Source of the DNA: Xiphydria camelus
Lineage: Eukaryota > Arthropoda > Insecta > Hymenoptera > Xiphydriidae
Direction: 5' to 3'
NCBI GenBank assembly: GCA_963678675.1
Contig: OY783194.1
Span: 28,312,278-28,376,277 of the forward strand
Length of the DNA stretch: 64,000 bases
Shown: positions 60,896-64,000 of the stretch, one piece after another
How the letters are laid out: each line of letters starts with the position of its first letter
How positions within the stretch are numbered: the stretch's first letter is position 1
Translations under genes and position numbers: made by a program
The notes under the pieces: generated by a model
Databases searched by the model: none
Told to the model about the DNA's origin: nothing
The model's input: only the letters and a program-made list of their open reading frames with translations

Positions 60896-60896
<1 letters not shown>

Positions 60897-61045
60897 AAAC
60901 GCCCTGAGTCGGCGCTCTCTCTCGCACTCGCACTATACCTTCCCGATACAATTTTAGCTAATACTCGTAGACAAATGCCTGTTCTACGTAGATTTTTCTC
61001 CGTTTGGTAATGGTCAATTTTTTTGTTGATAGTATAACTCTTACT

Positions 61046-61123
61046 TGAGGCGCCTAGATGCAAAACCAGATATTTCCTATATCCTTATAAAGGAAATATC
61101 TGGTTTTGCATCTAGGCGCCTCA
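61046..61123. repeat. Perfect 33-bp-arm palindrome
   Basis: TGAGGCGCCTAGATGCAAAA onward is repeated inverted without mismatch over about 33 bases around a 12-base loop. Located in the proposed first intron of the rightward gene. Confidence 0.95.
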
Positions 61124-61503
61124 CTTTATCTACCTGCATCAGTATTTCATTTAAAATATAAGAACTCAGTTGAGAATTGATGTTTCTGATCAGATACTCG
61201 ATTCGATAGGTGGTTTCTTTTTCTTAAATCAGATTGTGATACTCAAATTTAAGTTACATAACATGAGATATACATTTTTAAGTTACAAAAGTATTCTTCC
61301 TTCATTTAATAAAAATTAGTATTTCATTATATATCTTAAAAATCGTTAGCTCTCAAAATCACTCGACGTTTCCAATTTTTCGAAGATCTTTTTTTTTTAT
61401 CTAAATTTCCCTTATTTCCCTTAAAATTAAATAAATAGGGGCTGCGAAGTCCTTGGCATTGGCATTTGCGCTAATACGTTCCATTCTTTATTTTTACCAA
61501 CAG

Positions 61504-61629
61504 GTCTCGATTGTCCGACGAGATCGATGATCCTCGCGAATAGCCCTCGAAGATTCGCAGTCTTTTTGAAAAGGATGGTTGGATGCAAAATGTGGGGCTG
61601 AAGCAGATGACTTCAAAGAAGAGGCCGCC
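61504..61629 (+). CDS. Candidate first coding exon of an unidentified rightward gene
   Basis: A good acceptor (pyrimidine tract then CCAACAG, ending 61503) and a strong donor (CGCC|GTAAGT) bound this exon. An ATG at 61583 opens MQNVGLKQMTSKKRP and continues in phase 2 into the next exon. An in-frame TAG lies upstream within the same exon, so this Met would be the start. Only about 15 residues are seen and I do not recognise them. A polypyrimidine acceptor at 63996-63997, the last bases of the window, could be the next splice site. Without the rest of the gene the function is unknown, and the coding status itself is an inference from splice signals. Confidence 0.4.
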
Positions 61630-62954
61630 GTAAGTCCCGCCGGTCTCCTGGAGTAGCCCTATTTCACGTTAAATCGGTAGTCCCCGTTTCGTAAAATCGT
61701 AATTAATAAATTCAAGCATTTGGTTAGCCGATTTTCGTGGATTGGCCTATGTGGAGGGATCTCTGGGGGCAGTGCAAGAAGATGTCAGTAAGCCGCCATC
61801 GCCTCGACGAAGGGAATCACGCAGAGGGGTTCGTATGCTTTGAGTCCCTCCGGTTTTCAATCATGTCGCAGGACGATTGGTCCGAACCGACACCGAAAAC
61901 TGGTTGTAATTTTCATTCCTTTCGACAACGGTGCACGGTGACCACGAGTCGAAGCCTTCACCGGTTTCGGCTCGTGACTTTCTCGCTATGCTTTCAATAA
62001 TTTCAGGTTTAGCCTCTCATTGTTTCCTTCGCGATATTCGGTAGAAATCTTTCTGGATCTCGCGTAATTAGTTTTGACGTCGGATGACCTTCCGACTTCG
62101 CTGACAAAAATTTCCCTCTCGCCGTTCAGATTGTCAGAGACACTCGTCGAATAAATTGAATTTTATCGAGGAACGATGAGAGTTTGCGCGACAGGTCGTT
62201 CTCGTGGTCGAAGTAAATATTTCATGCGAGTTTGCGAAGTTTTTAGTGTTTTTGCTTCTACTTGGAGAACGCTTCAGGGTTTTCAATATTAAATCGAATG
62301 TTTTGATTCGAAGAATTGCTTACAATTAAAATATATATTGTTGAATATTCTTGCATTATTGTGTTCTGCTGTTTGAAGTTAGAGTTTCGAGATGAGCATT
62401 TCTTATTTCTTACATCTTATTTCAATATTCCAACATTTTTACAGAAAATATACATATATTACAATTCAATAGAGTCCTTAGCCCGTTTAGACGAATAAAC
62501 TGCTAATCATATTCATTAAATATTTTTCCAGCTTTCGTAAACAGTAAGTGTACATTATTCAGGTGTGTATTATTATGAAAGGTAGATCAAGCTCCGGTGA
62601 CGGATGCGTCCCGGGACGTTATCCCTAGTGTAGGCCCTTGCACCGGGGTGGAATGAATGGAATTCGTGGAATGATTGTGTTGGCGAGAATGTGTTGCATC
62701 TTTTTAAATATAGCCGAGAGATGTAGGATAGTCTTTCGGAGCGAATGTGTGTCTAGTTTTAAGTAGGCAGGGCCGGCCGGAAGTTCCTTCGCGGAATAAC
62801 GCACGAAAGCTCTTCCGGATTCGGGATTCGAATGCAAGCGCCCGCGGTTCTAGACCCGGACGCACGCGAAAATGAAATATTTAAGTCGTCGAAGTGTTTT
62901 TAGAAGTGCTCGAAGTGAACGTGAAGGCTCGAAGTTAATCGGCTCGAACAATTC

Positions 62955-63330
62955 CGAGCTGCGATTCTGACGATCGCAGATCGTCGTTCGAGCTTATTTA
63001 CTTGGCAAGGAAATCCCTGATAATGTCCGTTCTTTGTCTTTACGAATCTTTAGAGATTCGTATAGATCGAAGGCCGACTGAGGAGATTTCGAAATGAAGT
63101 AAGAAGTGTGGCAGTGAATAAAAGGCTCGAGGATTCGATCAAATGTGCACAGACGTCAACGGACTGCGATTCAGGGAATCGCAGGTCGTCGTTTGGGCTA
63201 GTGACTTATTTAGCTCGCGAGAAAGTCTCGTAAAGAGTTCGTACTTTGATCTTGATGAATCTCCACAGATTCATCGAAATCGAAGGCGGACCAAAATGAT
63301 TCGAAGCGCACTGAGAACAACTGTGATTAA
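62955..63330 (+). repeat. Diverged tandem duplication, period about 205 bp
   Basis: CTGCGATTCTGACGATCGCA then GATCGTCGTTCGAGCTTA near 62960 recurs near 63165 as CTGCGATTCAGGGAATCGCA then GGTCGTCGTTTGGGCTA. Later blocks (ATCGAAGGC) also match. Confidence 0.75.
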
Positions 63331-63974
63331 AAGATCAAGTTGTCTTTAAATTAGTCGATATTAATCACACGAAGAAAATGCGTAATTGTTCCAACTGCAC
63401 AAAAATAGTCATATATGGCTAACTAAATTTGTTGAGTATAGTAACTAAATACCTACTCAGAGTGATACATCAATTGCGAATGGATGGGTATTGGATTGAA
63501 CACGATTATATAAATTTAAAAAATATTTCATTGCTTGAAATAATTCGAACCAAATAAATCGGTTTAACCATTTTTTTTCTCAGTGCGTCGCACGGATGAA
63601 CACGAATTTCCATTTGATTTCAATCGATGCTCTCTTTGAAACGGAATCAGTGAAAAACACTGGCAATCGGTGAATAGCCACTGCTTCTCAGTTCTATGAC
63701 TGAGAAATCTCCAGTCTTGTATTTTTATAACTGGGAATCTCTCGGTGGGAGATTTCATTGATTCGTAGTTGAAGGGAACATTCGATCGATTGACGTGGAA
63801 TGGCGATTTTATTCATCCGCGTGAGACTCGTTGAAAGGGAATGTTCGAGCCTGAAAATAAATTCTACACGTCATCGGGAGCTTTGCTCGAAGAGGCGATT
63901 CGCCGAAGAGGAGAATTCATTTGTGTATTGCATTTGTATTATGTCGTCACCGTGCACGTTGTCATTCGTATGCT

Positions 63975-63997
63975 ATTTTATTTTTTTTTTAATTCAG
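63975..63997 (+). other. Possible splice acceptor at window end
   Basis: A run of T followed by AATTCAG at 63991-63997 has the form of a 3' splice site; only three bases follow before the window ends. Confidence 0.35.
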
Positions 63998-64000
63998 GGA

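Noticed and set aside
60530..61063. 177-residue minus-strand frame
   Set aside because: It runs through the GA microsatellite; the Ser/Leu run is simple repeat translated.

Overview
The window looks like insect nuclear DNA, most likely from a hymenopteran such as an ant. It has spliced genes with short GT-AG introns and a mosaic of CpG-rich and AT-rich blocks. It also holds many short inverted-repeat elements (MITE-like) but no intact transposase, rRNA or normal tRNA gene. The species cannot be named from the sequence alone.

Layout: positions 1 to about 49,200 contain no exon I can recognise. This is a repeat landscape of at least ten families of 150-300 bp inverted-repeat elements, several present two to seven times. 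It also holds a nested repeat complex with a tRNA-derived SINE at 27.8-29.3 kb, diverged tandem duplications, microsatellites and CpG-rich islands. A textbook recursive-splice motif on the + strand (junction 14621/14622) suggests that at least part of this stretch is a very long intron transcribed to the right.

Genes lie at the right end. At 49214-53210 (+) are eight terminal coding exons of a GPI-anchored cell-adhesion protein of the klingon/wrapper type, with three Ig domains and one fibronectin III domain. Its signal-peptide exon lies upstream and was not found. Its introns and 3' flank carry long inverted repeats. Convergent to it, at 59030-56998 (-), is a complete five-exon gene for ERGIC2 (Erv41), an ER-Golgi cargo receptor subunit, 401 aa. 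A compact spacer, probably a bidirectional promoter, separates ERGIC2 from a rightward gene. That gene's proposed noncoding first exon ends at 59637 and its first coding exon is 61504-61629. An acceptor-like site at 63996-63997 suggests it continues beyond the window.

The genes do not form a pathway: one is a surface adhesion molecule, one a secretory-pathway housekeeping gene, one unidentified. The most unusual signal is the cohort of otherwise different inverted-repeat families that share nearly the same terminal sequence, TACACTGAGAAAAA or close variants, which may mark one transposition machinery.
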